Program-made: the position numbers and the translations under genes
Origin: Streptomyces albogriseolus
GTDB lineage: Bacteria; Actinomycetota; Actinomycetes; Streptomycetales; Streptomycetaceae
NCBI GenBank assembly: GCA_014650475.1
Contig: BMVA01000003.1
Location: 524,869 to 588,868, forward strand
Reading direction: 5' to 3'
Length of the DNA: 64,000 bases
Part shown: piece after piece, positions 55,001 to 63,263 of the stretch
Layout of the letters: each line of letters opens with the position of its first letter
Numbering within the stretch: the first letter of the stretch is position 1
The notes under the pieces: generated by a model
The model's database searches: none
What the model was told of the DNA's origin: nothing
What the model saw: the letters and a program-made list of their open reading frames with translations, nothing else

Positions 55001-55216
55001 GAGACGCTTCCTCCCTGTTACCGCGACGTGCCGACCGCTCGGGCCATCTTGCCAACGGGCCCGCAACGTGTCACGGGAGGGAGTCTAAGGGCTGGGGGTG
55101 CGCCGGGGACGTCGGATGGGACGTACATCGCACCCCGAGGTGACGGTGATGTGACGCCCGGTACGTCCGGTGCCGCGCCTGCCTGGGCCGACGCACCGTG
55201 AACCTTCGCGGGACCT

Positions 55217-55747
55217 TTACGCCCCGGGTGCGCCCTCCGCCCGGCCCGCCTCGGGCAGCAGCGGCACGAGCCGGTCCCACCGCTCGATCGCGCACCCGTT
55301 CGTCCGGTCGTACGTCGCGTCGACGCGGCGGCCCGCCCAGGTGCCGGTGATCCGGGCGGTGGCGGGGCCGCCGTACTGCATGGTGCACACGGCGTCCCGC
55401 GGCACCGGCGCGAAGGCGTCCTGCCCCCAGCGCGTCCGGCGTTCGACGGCCGCGCAGGCGCCGTCGGGGTCGGGATGCGTCCCGCCGCTCGGCCGGCACC
55501 GCACCACGTACGTCCCGTCCGCCCCGCCGCCCGCGTCCCACACGGTGACGGTGAGCCGGTCTCCGTCCGGCGCCGGTTCCCCGGCCCGCGCCGGGGAGGG
55601 GGACGCGGCGAGCGAGGCGAGCACCGCGACGAGCGCGGCGCTCCCGGCGAGGAGCCGCCGCCGCGTGGACGTCGGAAGAGGGGACGTCGGGGAAGGGGAC
55701 GCCGAAGAGGGGGACGTCCGAGAAAGGAAGGAGGACAGGGCAGTCAT
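55217..55747 (-). CDS. Secreted SSI-family (subtilisin inhibitor-like) protease inhibitor
   Basis: This 176-aa protein has a long Ser/Pro-rich N-terminus, a signal peptide (about 32-56, RRRLLAGSAALVAVLASLAA), then an SSI domain. Four Cys fit the two disulfides of the family (RCRP, GACAAV, VCTM, NGCAIE). The reactive loop, by alignment to SSI MCPM-VYD, is VCTM-QYG, giving P1 Met and an unusual P1' Gln. The family inhibits subtilisin-like serine proteases and often transglutaminase-activating proteases. ATG 55747 is chosen; upstream sequence is less likely. Confidence 0.86.
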   Translation of the reverse strand: MTALSSFLSRTSPSSASPSPTSPLPTSTRRRLLAGSAALVAVLASLAASPSPARAGEPAPDGDRLTVTVWDAGGGADGTYVVRCRPSGGTHPDPDGACAAVERRTRWGQDAFAPVPRDAVCTMQYGGPATARITGTWAGRRVDATYDRTNGCAIERWDRLVPLLPEAGRAEGAPGA

Positions 55748-55926
55748 GCCGTGATCAACGCGCCGGGACGCGGGACGTTGCGCCACGACGGCGTGCCGGT
55801 TCCTCGGGGCTTTGCCCTGCGGGCTCCCTGCCTAGTACCGTGGGGGGCGATTGGTGACACCCCACACGGTTGTGTCATCATCGGCACGCACCACCCACTC
55901 GCGCCCGCGCGCAGCAGGTTGTGCAT

Positions 55927-56017
55927 GGAGGCGTCGCCTAGTCCGGTCTATGGCGCCGCACTGCTAATGCGGTTTGGGCCTTAAAGCCCATCGAGGGTTC
56001 AAATCCCTCCGCCTCCG
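55927..56017 (+). tRNA. tRNA-Ser(GCU), second copy
   Basis: This 91-nt class II tRNA has acceptor GGAGGCG/CGCCTCC, anticodon loop CTGCTAA (anticodon GCT) and a long variable arm. It differs clearly from the GCU tRNA at 17605. CCA is not encoded. A terminator follows. Confidence 0.93.
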
Positions 56018-56025
56018 CCCCGAAC

Positions 56026-56058
56026 ACGAAGCCCCGGCCCCAGTGGCCGGGGCTTCGT
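56026..56058 (+). terminator. Terminator of the second tRNA-Ser(GCU)
   Basis: A perfect 14-bp stem (56026-56039 with 56045-56058) with a 5-nt loop lies 8 nt after the tRNA. Confidence 0.8.
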
Positions 56059-56215
56059 CGTTCTCCCCGCCGACCCGGGCCTCCCAGTGCGTTTCCGCAG
56101 GTCACAAGGGGTAGGGCAATCGGATTTCACATGGCGGCGGCAGTCATGTAATGTTCTTCCTGTCGCCGCGAGCGGGCCGAAAGGGCCGGGAGCGGCGAGA
56201 CAAATGAAGAGACAA

Positions 56216-56288
56216 GCACTCGTAGCTTAACGGATAGAGCATCTGACTACGGATCAGAAGGTTGCAGGTTCGAATCCTGCCGAGTGCA
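56216..56288 (+). tRNA. tRNA-Arg(ACG), element attachment site
   Basis: This 73-nt tRNA has acceptor GCACTCG/CGAGTGC, anticodon loop CTACGGA (anticodon ACG) and T loop TTCGAAT. Its 3' end abuts the integrase gene of the mobile element, 78 bp away, so the 3' half is the likely attB/attL. The matching attR, a copy of the tRNA 3' end, must lie outside the window. CCA is not encoded. Confidence 0.95.
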
Positions 56289-56295
56289 CACAGTT

Positions 56296-56325
56296 CAGAG
56301 GCCCCGGAGAGATCCGGGGCCTCTG
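56296..56325. terminator. Terminator between tRNA-Arg and integrase
   Basis: A perfect 13-bp stem (56296-56308 with 56313-56325) and 4-nt loop lies 41 bp before the integrase stop. It can end both the tRNA transcript and the leftward int operon. Confidence 0.8.
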
Positions 56326-56365
56326 GCGTTGCAGGGTCGTACAGCAGCGAAGTACAGCAACCGCG

Positions 56366-57592
56366 TCAGCCGGTACCGCCCATGACGTCGGACAGCTTGC
56401 CGATCGCGGCCCGCACCTCTTCCTCGCTCGCCTCCGCGTAGACCTCCATCGTCATGGCGATCTGCGAGTGCCGCAGGATGCGCTGCGCCACCTTCGGGTG
56501 GACCTTGAGCGCCACCAGGAGCGAGCTGCACGTGTGCCGGGTGTTCCGGAGTGGGATCTCCCGGAGCCCGGCGCGGCGAGCCCGCAGCGCGAACATGCGA
56601 GTCAGGTTGCCCGGTTCGATGGGCGTGCCGTACTTCGTGGTGAAGACCAGGTCGTGACTGTTCTGCCAGAGCTCCCCGGCGGCCTTCCGGTCCCCGATCT
56701 GCTGGGCACGGCGCATCCGCAGCGCCTTGAGACAGAGTGCCGGCAGGGGGAGGAAGTCGTCGGAGTCCTCCGTCTTGGTCTCCCGATGCAGGATCTGACG
56801 CCCGGCTCGCTGGATCTGGTGGTCCACGTACAGCTCGCCCCGCTGGAACTCCACGGACTTCCACGTCAGCCCCAGGACCTCACCCCGCCGAAGGCCGAGG
56901 CAGAGCACCAGGACCCAGGCCGCGAAGAGGTGGTCGTCGCGCGCGGCAGCATCCGTGAGGAACTGGCTTGCCTCAGCGACGGACCAGGGCTTGATCCGGC
57001 GGCGCCGCGGCTTGGGCACCTTCACCAGCGAGGCCACGTTCTTGTTGATCAGTTCCTCCGCGACCGCGTGAGTCAGGGCGGCCCGCAGAGCATCACGAGC
57101 GGCCTGGACCACTCGACGGGATGGGTACGACTCGCAGCACTCCCCGACCGCGCAGCACCTACGACGGCGGGGCTCGCGTTTGGCGTCCTTGCTCTGGGCA
57201 CAGCACTGGCACACCGTGGACAGCTTGGTCACCCACTCGCGGACATCCCGGACCGTCAGCCGGTCGAGGCGCTTCGAGCCGAGGTGCGGAGCGATGTACA
57301 GCCGGACGGAACCCTCGTACGAGACGTAGGACAGGGGAGCCAGGTTCGGCTTCACAACCGAGTCCAGCCAGTACGAGAGGAACGCGCCCACCGTCGGATG
57401 CCGGGTGGCCACCGGCCCGCGCTTGGCCTCCGCGTGGAGGTTGAGCCACTTCTCGTGGACCTCTTCGCGCGTCTTGCCGTAGGCGTATTTCCGAGCCCGC
57501 TTGCCGTCCGGCTTGGTGACCCAGACGTAGGCCGCATAGCCGTTCTTGTAGGGGTAGATCGAGCCTTCGCCGTTGGCGCGCTTGCCGCTCAT
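56366..57592 (-). CDS. int: Tyrosine recombinase (integrase)
   Basis: This 408-aa tyrosine site-specific recombinase catalyses integration and excision at tRNA-Arg. The N-terminal arm-binding part (about 10-60, GEGSIYPYKNGYAAYVWVTKPDGK) is typical. The SAM-like part carries a Cys-rich insert (CQCCAQSKDAKREPRRRRCCAVGECCES) that may bind zinc. Catalytic residues are LGLRRGEVLGL (Arg), NTRHTCSSLL (His/Arg region), LRHSQIAMTMEVYAEAS (His, Tyr). ATG 57592 overlaps the xis stop (ATGA). It is the last gene of the leftward operon. Confidence 0.94.
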   Translation of the reverse strand: MSGKRANGEGSIYPYKNGYAAYVWVTKPDGKRARKYAYGKTREEVHEKWLNLHAEAKRGPVATRHPTVGAFLSYWLDSVVKPNLAPLSYVSYEGSVRLYIAPHLGSKRLDRLTVRDVREWVTKLSTVCQCCAQSKDAKREPRRRRCCAVGECCESYPSRRVVQAARDALRAALTHAVAEELINKNVASLVKVPKPRRRRIKPWSVAEASQFLTDAAARDDHLFAAWVLVLCLGLRRGEVLGLTWKSVEFQRGELYVDHQIQRAGRQILHRETKTEDSDDFLPLPALCLKALRMRRAQQIGDRKAAGELWQNSHDLVFTTKYGTPIEPGNLTRMFALRARRAGLREIPLRNTRHTCSSLLVALKVHPKVAQRILRHSQIAMTMEVYAEASEEEVRAAIGKLSDVMGGTG

Positions 57593-57798
57593 ACCGACCA
57601 CCCGGTGACGTCAGCGGTGACGCGCTGGACGTACTCGTCCAGCGCGTCACCGGGCAGGATGCGGCGGTTGCGGCCGACCTTGACGGAGCGGATCTCTCCG
57701 GTGAGGACGAGCATCTTGGTCTTGGACAGGCCGAAGCCGAGCATCTCGGCGACCTCTGCCGTGGTGTACCACTTGCGCGTGATCACAGCCGTCGTCAT
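57589..57798 (-). CDS. xis: Excisionase (Xis), HTH/MerR-like
   Basis: This 69-aa winged-helix DNA-binding protein (YTTAEVAEMLGFGLSKTKMLVLTGEIRSVKVGRNRRI) directs the integrase to excision. It overlaps rep (ATGA at 57795-57798) and int (ATGA), so the three are translationally coupled. The C-terminal DALDEYVQRVTA helix is normal for the family. Confidence 0.9.
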   Translation of the reverse strand: MTTAVITRKWYTTAEVAEMLGFGLSKTKMLVLTGEIRSVKVGRNRRILPGDALDEYVQRVTADVTGWSV

Positions 57799-59186
57799 GT
57801 AGCGGTTCCTTCCATGTCGAGCAGGGTGGGTAGTTCCTCGCGGGCGGTGTCGCGGTTGTGCTGGATGTCCCGGCGGATGTTGGCGGCGAGCCAGGACTCA
57901 CCGGGGGTGTGGCCGTGGCCGGCGTAGGTCCAGTGGGCGAGGGTGAGGGTGGTGGCTTCCTCGTCGTCGGGGTCGGGCAGGCCGAGGGCGGCGCGTTGCT
58001 GGGCGGCGCGGTAGTCGGCGCGTGCCTGGCGGAGTTCGCCGAGGGTGGTGGAGTAGCGGCGGGACTTGGTGGAGAAGTGGCCGCGGAAGCCGAGCATGTG
58101 GGCCCAGTCGCGGAGCTTGCGGTCCGGGTAGAGCGGGTGGAGGCCGAGGCAGGCGGCGATGAGCCGGGCCGGGTGCTCGGGGACGTCGAGGAGGACCAGG
58201 GCGTCCTTGTTGCCGATGCGGCGGTCCACGGTGCCGGTCGTCTCAGCCGCCTTGGTGGCGTACTTGGCGACGTAGGAGGCGACCGCCTGCTCGGTGATGT
58301 CCTCGCCGTCGCCGAAGGCCCGGATCGGGCGTACGTCGAGCTGGGTGCCCCATCGCAGGGTGCGGGCCGGTTGGTCCCCAGACGGGGGCACGTCGACTTC
58401 CACGCGGGCGGCAGCGGCTCGGATGGAGTCGGTGAGCAGGTCGAGGGTGGCCCACGCCGGGGGCGGGTCGTCGGGGCCGGCCGGGCCGTCGAAGCGGATC
58501 ACGGCATGGAAGTGCACCGCCCCGCGCTTCTGGTACTCGGCGACCTTCCCGAACGACACCCGCGACTGCTCGCGGGCAGCCTTCTGCGTGAGTCCGGCCC
58601 GCTTGGCGATCTCCCGGCGCAGGTAGATCGTGAAGTAGCGCCACAGCTCGGAGGCGTGGTTGTTCCACAGCACCGCGCCCGCGTAGTCGTAGGCGTCGGG
58701 GTCGAGGGGTGTGCCCAGCTCGGGGGCGTCCTCGGCGTGGCGGGTGCCGCAGCGGCAGGGCCGGTTGCCGGGTCGGTTGTGGACCGGTCCGAACGACGGC
58801 GCGGTGAGCGTGGCGAACACGCGCGGGTGGTCGCGGATCGTCTCGGGGGTGCCCTTGGCCGGGTCGCCGACGAGGCCGGCGCGGATCAGGTGGTAGGTGT
58901 CGCCCGCGTAGGTCCAGGCGCAGGCCGGGCAGCGGGAGGCGCGGCGGTTGCCGCAGGCGACGCGCAGGATGCCGCCGGGCTCGGTGTCGGTGGAGTAGGA
59001 GTGCAGCACCTGTCCCGTGGCTGCGTCGCGGGTGACGGTCGAGCCGGTCAGGCGGATGGGGTCGGTGCAGCCGCCGGTACGGCGGATCTGGTCTTGGATG
59101 CGGTCGAAGCCGGGAGACCCGGCCAGCCTCAGCACGTCGGCGAGGGTGGCCGGGTCCAGGCCCGCCATGGTGGCGGTGTCGGTCAC
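57795..59186 (-). CDS. RepSA-like replication initiator
   Basis: This 463-aa protein matches RepSA of pSAM2, a rolling-circle initiator. The His-U-His motif is HFHAVIRFDG and the tyrosine motif is VASYVAKYATKA. Cys-rich segments (CGNRRASRCPACAWTY and CRCGTRHAEDA) look like zinc sites. The length is near that of RepSA. The GTG start at 59186 overlaps the upstream gene's TGA (GTGA). Rolling-circle replication gives plasmid copies after excision. A single-strand origin should lie near, but I could not place it. Confidence 0.88.
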   Translation of the reverse strand: MTDTATMAGLDPATLADVLRLAGSPGFDRIQDQIRRTGGCTDPIRLTGSTVTRDAATGQVLHSYSTDTEPGGILRVACGNRRASRCPACAWTYAGDTYHLIRAGLVGDPAKGTPETIRDHPRVFATLTAPSFGPVHNRPGNRPCRCGTRHAEDAPELGTPLDPDAYDYAGAVLWNNHASELWRYFTIYLRREIAKRAGLTQKAAREQSRVSFGKVAEYQKRGAVHFHAVIRFDGPAGPDDPPPAWATLDLLTDSIRAAAARVEVDVPPSGDQPARTLRWGTQLDVRPIRAFGDGEDITEQAVASYVAKYATKAAETTGTVDRRIGNKDALVLLDVPEHPARLIAACLGLHPLYPDRKLRDWAHMLGFRGHFSTKSRRYSTTLGELRQARADYRAAQQRAALGLPDPDDEEATTLTLAHWTYAGHGHTPGESWLAANIRRDIQHNRDTAREELPTLLDMEGTAT

Positions 59187-59365
59187 TTGATCACCGCCCC
59201 CAGCGGGCGCACACGGCGGGCGGTGCCAGTGCCCTTGCAGGCCGGGCAGGCGACACGGAGAGTGGCGCGGGTCCCGTCGCGGTGTGGGGTGCCGGTGGTG
59301 ATCGCGGCGGTGGCGAAGCCGTCGCAGTCGCGGCAGACACGCGTGTTCTGGGCGTGCTGGGGCAT
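59183..59365 (-). CDS. Small CxxC zinc-type protein, 60 aa
   Basis: This 60-aa protein has two CxxCxG-like motifs: CRDCDGFA and CPACKGTG, a pattern like the DnaJ zinc domain. It is coupled to rep by GTGA. Similar small proteins occur in other AICEs with no known role. It may bind Rep or DNA. Confidence 0.75.
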   Translation of the reverse strand: MPQHAQNTRVCRDCDGFATAAITTGTPHRDGTRATLRVACPACKGTGTARRVRPLGAVIK

Positions 59366-59457
59366 GATGAGGCTTCCCTTTCGGGTCCTTTGGATCTGGA
59401 GGGGTGGAGCCGTCCGGGGTGGCGGAAGTTTGGCGACCGAGGCCGCCCCGGAGGGCG

Positions 59458-59751
59458 TTACTTGCTGCGGCCCTTGTGCTTGGCCGCGCGGTTGATCGAG
59501 TAGGTGAGTCCGCTGGTGGCCGACAGGACGGCGACGGCGGCACCGGCCACAACCTGGGCGACGAAGGCGATGACCAGCAGCACCGCGATCGACCCGGTGA
59601 CGACGACGAGCGTCAGCACGATCGGCCCGGTGTAGGAGCGGGGTGCTTCCTGCACGATCACGACCTTGTGCACGTCGGCGCCGGGCGGGAGCCGCCGGTA
59701 AACGTCGGCGGGGATGTGACCGGCGCGAAGCTGGTCCTCGGGGAGCTGCAT
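59458..59751 (-). CDS. Small membrane protein, 97 aa
   Basis: This protein has a soluble N-terminus (MQLPEDQLRAGHIPADVYRRLPPGADVHKVVIV) and two membrane stretches (TGPIVLTLVVVTGSIAVLLVIAFVAQVVAGA and a shorter one), with a basic tail KHKGRSK. It is of the Spd (spread) type that helps plasmid move between hyphae; the name is inferred from position and form. Confidence 0.68.
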   Translation of the reverse strand: MQLPEDQLRAGHIPADVYRRLPPGADVHKVVIVQEAPRSYTGPIVLTLVVVTGSIAVLLVIAFVAQVVAGAAVAVLSATSGLTYSINRAAKHKGRSK

Positions 59752-59766
59752 GGCGGTGTCCTCCTC

Positions 59767-59949
59767 TCAGGTGCAGCGGTGGGTACGGGCGGCGAGTTCG
59801 GCCGCCGAGCGGTCGCGGTGCTCGGTGGAGAAACCGCACTCCGGGGCGGTGCAGGCGGCCGTGTGCCGGGTCTGGCCACGGCCGTTGTTGAACGTGCCGA
59901 CCCTCACGGGTCCGATGCGGATCACGTCGTAGAAGCGGTTCGGGCGCAC
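59767..59949 (-). CDS. Small element-transfer protein, 60 aa
   Basis: This small protein has CTAPECGFSTEHRDRSAAELAARTH with Cys and His that may bind zinc. The start GTG 59949 is preceded by AAGGAGGTGA, a complete anti-16S match four bases before the start. It has been seen near spd genes in AICEs; the role is not known. Confidence 0.68.
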   Translation of the reverse strand: MRPNRFYDVIRIGPVRVGTFNNGRGQTRHTAACTAPECGFSTEHRDRSAAELAARTHRCT

Positions 59950-59963
59950 CTGGTCACCTCCTT

Positions 59964-60626
59964 TCAGGCGAGTTGGGCGACGATCGCGCCGGCGAGGTCT
60001 TCCGGGATGCCGAGGCGAGCGCGCAGGGTGGCGGTGTCGATGTCGGTCCCGGTGCGGGTGCGGTGCTCGGTGGCGACCTTGCGTGCGTGGTCGACCAGAG
60101 CCGGGGGCACCACCGGGGATGGGGCCGGGGCTTCCGGCAGAGCCGGGACCGGTTCGGCCGGGGCGATCTCCGGTCCCTCGTCCGCCACGTCGGGGCGGTC
60201 GATGACCGGCGCGGGATCGGCAGAAGCCGCGGGCGCGGGTGCCGGTGCCGCTGTCGGTTCGGGTTGGGTGGGTTGGTGGACGAGGAGGGTGCCGCCGAGG
60301 AAGGCCAGCGCGGGCCAGCCCGCGACGAGGATGCGCAGCCAGGCGGGAACGTTGGCCAGGTCGAGGAGTCCGGCGGTCGCGACGTTCGCGCCGAGGGAGG
60401 CGACCAGGGCGATAACGAACCACGTCCAGGCCGAGCGATCCCGACGGGCGCCGCGCAGTCGACGCCAGGCCGCCACCAACAGCAGGTCGACGGAGACCGG
60501 GTAGGCCCACGCCTTCCAGCCGGACTGTCCGGCCGCTTCGGCGAGGTCGTGCAGGTGGGCGAAGGACAGGGCACCGGCGATCACGGCCTGAATGAGCACG
60601 GCATCGATGCGGACCGAGCGGAACAC
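59964..60626 (-). CDS. SpdB-like membrane protein (DUF2637-type)
   Basis: This 220-aa protein has about four helices in the first 130 residues (AVLIQAVIAGALSFAHLHDLAEAAG, WAYPVSVDLLLVAAWRRL, AWTWFVIALVASLGANVATAGLL, WLRILVAGWPALAFLGGTLLV). A Pro/Ala tail (about 135-185) and a C-terminal helix-turn-helix-like VDHARKVATEHRTRTGTDIDTATLRARLGIPED follow. DUF2637/SpdB proteins help intramycelial spread of the element. Confidence 0.78.
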   Translation of the reverse strand: MFRSVRIDAVLIQAVIAGALSFAHLHDLAEAAGQSGWKAWAYPVSVDLLLVAAWRRLRGARRDRSAWTWFVIALVASLGANVATAGLLDLANVPAWLRILVAGWPALAFLGGTLLVHQPTQPEPTAAPAPAPAASADPAPVIDRPDVADEGPEIAPAEPVPALPEAPAPSPVVPPALVDHARKVATEHRTRTGTDIDTATLRARLGIPEDLAGAIVAQLA

Positions 60627-60647
60627 GTCCTCACCTCCCCTCAGTGG

Positions 60648-61976
60648 TTAGGGTTGCGGGACGGACGGGGGTGTGGTGGGCATCGGCGGGATCGCCACGG
60701 GCGGGCGGAACGAGGCCAGGAACGGCAGGTCCGGGGTCAGGTGGGCGTACTCCCGGCAGACGGCCGCCGCTTGCGCCGGCGTGGTTTCCGGGGTGCGGAT
60801 GCGCGACCAGCCACCGGAGGTGTCACCGGCCACCGCGACACCGGGACGGTCCACCCGGATCGAGGTCGCGGACACGACCGCCTCAGGCGCGATGTCGCCC
60901 AAGCCCATCTCTGCCGTCTGCTTGTCGTTGACGCGGTGCACCACACGGCCGGTGAGCTGAGCCCGCAGCGCGGTCGCACCACGGCCCAGGTCGGAGCCGA
61001 AGCGCTGCCCGCACACCTCCAGGTAGATCCCGACCGCGCGGGCCATCTGCCCCAGCCGCACGAGCTGCATGACCGTCCGGTCCCGCGCCGCTTCCTCCTT
61101 CTTGGAGGTGACGAAGAACAGCTCCGCCACCTCGTCCACGAGGACGACCAGCGGCACCGGCCGAAGCTTCTCGGGCAGGTCCCACAGGTCCGCCACTCCG
61201 TGCAGGGCGAGGAGATCGAACCGTTCGCTCATCTCCAGCACCAGCGCGTCTATCAGGCGGCCGGCCATGTCCGGATCGGTGGCCAGCGCCGACAGGCGCG
61301 GCAGATACCGGCTGTGCTCGACACCGCGCTTGCAGTCGATCCCCACCAGGCCGACCGGGAGCTTCGCCAGGCCCATCACCAGGTTGCGCTGGTACATCGA
61401 CTTCCCCGACGAGTTCGCCCCCAGGGTCAGGGCGTGCGGCATCTTGCGGTAGTCCCGCTCGAAGACCGTGCCGTCCTCCCGCAGCGCCACCGGCACCACC
61501 AGGTCACGCGGGAGGGCCTTGCGCGGCAGACGCACCCGGCGCAGCACGTCGTAGCCCGTCATCCGAAGTTCCACGTATCCGGGCTTGGTCTCCGCCACGG
61601 TCACCGACTGCACCCCGAAGGCGTGCCGCAGCCGCTCCGAGGACACCGCCACGTCGACCGGCTCCAGACCGGCCGGCAGCCGCAACGTCACCCGCAGACC
61701 CGTCGAGGTCGGGCGGATGCGGCGGACCTTCGGCGCGACGGGCCGGACCTCACGCCGGGCCAGGTTGCGGGTCATGAACGCCCGCAGCCCCGTCGGCTGC
61801 ACCGTCAGCCCGCACACGTCCATCGTGGACCGGTACGACCAGGCGAACCGGCCCCACGTCAGCGGCAGACCCACCGTCGACCAGTACACGCGCGGAGCCC
61901 GAGCCTTGGCGTAGCCGACACCGCCGGCCCCCGCTAACGCCCCCGTGGCCTCCAGCCACAACGACCAGTCGCTCAT
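60648..61976 (-). CDS. FtsK/SpoIIIE-type DNA transfer protein (TraSA-like)
   Basis: This 442-aa protein is the conjugation motor of the element; in this family one protein moves double-stranded DNA. Walker A is LTLGANSSGKS, Walker B is PLVVLVDEVAEL, and the sensor region is GIYLEVCGQRFG. The N-terminus has a short hydrophobic region (LWLEATGALAGAGGVGYA) and the C-terminus is Pro-rich. Length agrees with AICE tra genes. It starts two bases after the stop of the 61979 gene. Confidence 0.9.
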   Translation of the reverse strand: MSDWSLWLEATGALAGAGGVGYAKARAPRVYWSTVGLPLTWGRFAWSYRSTMDVCGLTVQPTGLRAFMTRNLARREVRPVAPKVRRIRPTSTGLRVTLRLPAGLEPVDVAVSSERLRHAFGVQSVTVAETKPGYVELRMTGYDVLRRVRLPRKALPRDLVVPVALREDGTVFERDYRKMPHALTLGANSSGKSMYQRNLVMGLAKLPVGLVGIDCKRGVEHSRYLPRLSALATDPDMAGRLIDALVLEMSERFDLLALHGVADLWDLPEKLRPVPLVVLVDEVAELFFVTSKKEEAARDRTVMQLVRLGQMARAVGIYLEVCGQRFGSDLGRGATALRAQLTGRVVHRVNDKQTAEMGLGDIAPEAVVSATSIRVDRPGVAVAGDTSGGWSRIRTPETTPAQAAAVCREYAHLTPDLPFLASFRPPVAIPPMPTTPPSVPQP

Positions 61977-61978
61977 GG

Positions 61979-62308
61979 TCAGGCCGCCGGGGTGATCGCG
62001 ACCGCACGGAAGGAGATCCCGTGCCGCTTCTGGCCGTTGAACTCGTTCTCCCAGTCCCGCGCCTTGAGCCCGACGACCCGCACCGGCATACCCGGCTGGA
62101 GCCCTTCCGGCAGGCCCGTCTCCGGGATGGTCACCTGGTAGAGGTTCCCCTCCCCCTCGTCCGAGACCAGCAGGCCCACCGTGGACAGCGCGGCCCCGGA
62201 CTCCCGGTCCAGCGCCCGCTCCCCGGTCTTGGCGTTGGCCAGCTTCGGCACCGGCGCGGTCGCCACGAACACCACAGCGGTCGAAGTGTCGATCTTGAAG
62301 GACGGCAT
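61979..62308 (-). CDS. Small element protein, 109 aa
   Basis: This protein MPSFKIDTSTAVVFVATAPVPKLANAK, then RALDRESGAALSTVGLLVSDEGEGNLYQVTIPETG and VRVVGLKARDWENEF, is an all-beta, OB-like chain. It is the first gene of the leftward tra operon under the KorSA promoter. A single-stranded DNA-binding or Rep-accessory role is possible but not shown. Confidence 0.72.
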   Translation of the reverse strand: MPSFKIDTSTAVVFVATAPVPKLANAKTGERALDRESGAALSTVGLLVSDEGEGNLYQVTIPETGLPEGLQPGMPVRVVGLKARDWENEFNGQKRHGISFRAVAITPAA

Positions 62309-62364
62309 CAGTTCTCCCAGCGTTGAAGACGAGGCAGCCCAAACCGGACTGCATGACGCTCGCT

Positions 62365-62433
62365 GTCCTAGGACTGCGAGTCGCTGAGAGAGATAGTGCA
62401 CCGCAGTCCTAGGACTGTCAACAGTCCTAGGAC
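62365..62433. promoter_or_regulatory. Three KorSA-type operator palindromes over the divergent promoter
   Basis: GTCCTAGGAC occurs three times: 62365-62374, 62406-62415 and 62424-62433, the last two extended to AGTCCTAGGACT. A leftward promoter fits between them: -35 TTGACA (complement of 62416-62421), 17 bp, then -10 CACTAT (complement of 62393-62398). The second operator lies in the spacer and the third behind the -35. The adjacent GntR gene is the natural repressor of both tra and itself. Confidence 0.8.
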
Positions 62434-62468
62434 TATGTTTCACTAGACCTCGGTGAGAGGGGTTCGAG

Positions 62469-63263
62469 ATGGCGTCCAAGTGGCGGGAGCTGGCGGACAA
62501 GCTGGCCGAGCAGATCAGAAGGGGTGACTACGCCCCTGGCCAGCGTTTGCCTCACATCCGAGAACTCGTCGACGCCGGCGAAGGCTCCAAGGCAACCGTG
62601 CACGCCGCCTACAAGGCACTGGAAGCCGAAGGCCTGGTCACCTCTTCACGCGGCCACGGCACTGTCGTGCGCCAGCAGGTCCCCCTCAAGCGCTTGGGCA
62701 TTGCCCGCTACGACAAGGCCAAGTGGCGAGACGGCGACGAGGTCGCGTTCATCGCGGACCGCGTGGCATCGGGCCGCACCTACCGTCGGAACGAGCAGAC
62801 CCAGACGGTGAGCCGCGTCGTGGCACCGCCGGAGGTCGCAGCCGCACACGGGCTGCCGGAAGGCGCGGAGGTCTACGCACGCGCCCGCCTAGTCAAAGAA
62901 GGCGACCAACCGACGCACACGCTGACCAGCTACTACCGGCCCGAGCATGTGGAGGGGACGCGACTGGTCGACCCCACTCCGGGCCCCGCCGGCCGAGGCG
63001 GCGGATTCCGCGTGCTGTACGACGCGGGGTACGAGATCGACCACATGAAGGAGCAGCTGTTCGCTCGCGCCGCCACACCGGACGAGGTGAAGCAGCTCCA
63101 GTTGCCGCCTGGCGAACCGGTGGTCGAGCTGCACCGGACGACATACACGGCGGACGGCACCGTCGTGGAGTTCGCCATCGGGGTACACGCGGCATCACGC
63201 TTCGCGTGGGAGTACGACTTCAAGGTGCCCGACTCGGCGAGGGACGGAGAAGGACAGCAGTGA
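62469..63263 (+). CDS. GntR-family transcriptional regulator (KorSA-like)
   Basis: This 264-aa regulator has a winged HTH (about 5-70: KLAEQIRRGDYAPGQRLPHIRELVDAGEGSKATVHAAYKALEAEGLV) and a UTRA ligand domain (about 95-245). In AICEs KorSA represses the tra genes and pra and keeps the element integrated. The three palindromes directly upstream are its likely sites. Its TGA overlaps the GTG of the YdcF gene. Confidence 0.9.
   Translation: MASKWRELADKLAEQIRRGDYAPGQRLPHIRELVDAGEGSKATVHAAYKALEAEGLVTSSRGHGTVVRQQVPLKRLGIARYDKAKWRDGDEVAFIADRVASGRTYRRNEQTQTVSRVVAPPEVAAAHGLPEGAEVYARARLVKEGDQPTHTLTSYYRPEHVEGTRLVDPTPGPAGRGGGFRVLYDAGYEIDHMKEQLFARAATPDEVKQLQLPPGEPVVELHRTTYTADGTVVEFAIGVHAASRFAWEYDFKVPDSARDGEGQQ

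Noticed and set aside
53202-55055. 617-aa frame in another minus-strand frame of the PAS gene
   Set aside because: Composition is extreme in Arg and Ala, and it runs in step with the PAS gene codons; it is a shadow.
56295-56864. 189-aa frame overlapping the integrase 3' end
   Set aside because: It is another frame of the integrase with no family features; the integrase frame contains the full catalytic set.
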